Source: VBAU01 sp036005185 (GTDB lineage: Bacteria > Bacteroidota > Bacteroidia > Chitinophagales > Chitinophagaceae). From it: DNA of 64,000 nucleotides. Shown one piece after another: positions 63,574 to 64,000 of this stretch. Position 1 is the first letter of the stretch. Every line of letters begins with the position of its first letter. Under the pieces are notes generated by a model. That model made no database searches and had not been told where the DNA came from. It saw nothing but the letters and a program-made list of their open reading frames with translations. Where the stretch lies: contig DASYQS010000019.1 in NCBI GenBank assembly GCA_036005185.1, positions 124,001 to 188,000 of the forward strand, in the 5' to 3' direction. Position numbers and translations under genes: made by a program.

Positions 63574-64000
63574 ATGAAATTATCGCTTTCTGAATACTCC
63601 TTTGATTCAGTTAATTGGAATAAATTCTTACAGTTTATTCTACTTGTAGCATTCCTTTTTGGTATAAAACTATGGGTTATTGGAAAATATGGGAACGCAA
63701 CTCCATATTGGGATGAATGGGACGCAGAAGCCGCAAACCTGTATAAGCCGTATTTGTCGGGTGAACTTAGATTTAAAGATCTTATTTCGCCTCACAATGA
63801 ACATCGAATATTTACGACGCGGATATTGGCGCTCATTATTCTGAAAATAAATATTCTTTGGAACCCCGTCTTGCAGATGGTCATAAACGCTTGTATTCAC
63901 ATTATTGCCATTTTAATTGCAATTTCATATATGGCAAAAGTTATAGGCCAAAACCATTTGCCTGGTTTAATGGCATTTTCTTTAATACTTTTTGGAATTC
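63574..64000 (+). CDS. GT-C-like multi-span membrane protein (3' end cut by window)
   Basis: The first 142 codons are visible. A first membrane helix (FLQFILLVAFLFGIKLWVIG) is followed by a loop with ATPYWDEWDAEAANLY and ISPHNEHRIFTTRIL, in which DEWD is the position of the Asp-Glu catalytic residues in GT-C glycosyltransferases. Two more hydrophobic helices follow. Such enzymes use polyprenyl-linked sugar donors and act on the periplasmic side. It lies 138 bp after the methyltransferase gene and continues beyond the window. Confidence 0.7.
   Translation, partial: MKLSLSEYSFDSVNWNKFLQFILLVAFLFGIKLWVIGKYGNATPYWDEWDAEAANLYKPYLSGELRFKDLISPHNEHRIFTTRILALIILKINILWNPVLQMVINACIHIIAILIAISYMAKVIGQNHLPGLMAFSLILFGI

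Noticed and set aside
1..64000. CRISPR array, tRNA, rRNA, insertion sequence or prophage
   Set aside because: No regularly spaced direct repeats, cloverleaf, rRNA segments, transposase or phage genes were found by reading the sequence; a covariance-model search was not possible.

Overview
The window is a contiguous stretch of chromosome from a member of the Bacteroidota, most likely close to the Chitinophagaceae. The evidence is low GC, TonB-dependent receptors with carboxypeptidase-regulatory N-termini, a SusC/SusD pair, Bacteroidota-style -7 boxes (TAnnTTTG), almost no Shine-Dalgarno sequences, and families typical of the phylum (DUF1501/DUF1800 pair, SMUG2-like glycosylase, PxxYF-repeat anti-sigma-like protein). 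I see no rRNA, tRNA, CRISPR array, prophage or transposase.

Layout. 1-3.3 kb: a truncated TonB-dependent receptor and a small lipoprotein. 3.4-11.2 kb: a phosphate-acquisition region. A minus-strand operon (OprP-type porin, TonB receptor, beta-helix-like lipoprotein) is divergent from a plus-strand pair (PhoU-like DUF47 protein and PiT phosphate transporter). 11.2-14.3 kb: galE and transketolase. 14.4-16.4 kb: a possible 19-residue peptide gene with its own terminator, then an ECF sigma factor, a membrane anti-sigma-like protein and an exported basic helical protein. 16.4-23.3 kb: a metallo-hydrolase and the complete rod-shape operon mreB-mreC-mreD-mrdA-rodA. 23.6-31.5 kb: an MFS carrier, kynA, purD and translationally coupled POT and OPT peptide transporters. 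31.5-40.4 kb: the DUF1501/DUF1800 pair, an AI-2E family permease, an M16 protease, msrB and an omega-amidase-type nitrilase. 40.6-46.5 kb: a SusC-SusD-lipoprotein uptake operon. 46.6-53.6 kb: a SMUG2-like glycosylase, a MATE exporter, a second AI-2E family permease, an L,D-transpeptidase-like protein, a PAP2-like membrane protein, rpoN and a small exported protein. 53.7 kb to the end: a surface-polysaccharide locus with GT2 and GT4 glycosyltransferases, a coiled-coil protein, rmlD, a methyltransferase/coiled-coil fusion, a large GT2, a WsaF-like rhamnosyltransferase, another methyltransferase and a truncated GT-C-like membrane protein.

The most interesting signal is in the polysaccharide locus. 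A methyltransferase is joined to three exact 35-residue coiled-coil repeats and ends in a basic tail (DWYK-T-x3-RSL-GVIK-KLK). The same tail ends a separate 122-residue coiled-coil protein three genes earlier. The architecture recalls the WbdD methyltransferase/coiled-coil ruler that sets O-polysaccharide length in E. coli O9a, but the sequence differs, so any such role is a hypothesis.

A second recurrent signal is a set of intergenic inverted repeats with internally repetitive arms, one of which reaches into the 3' end of msrB.
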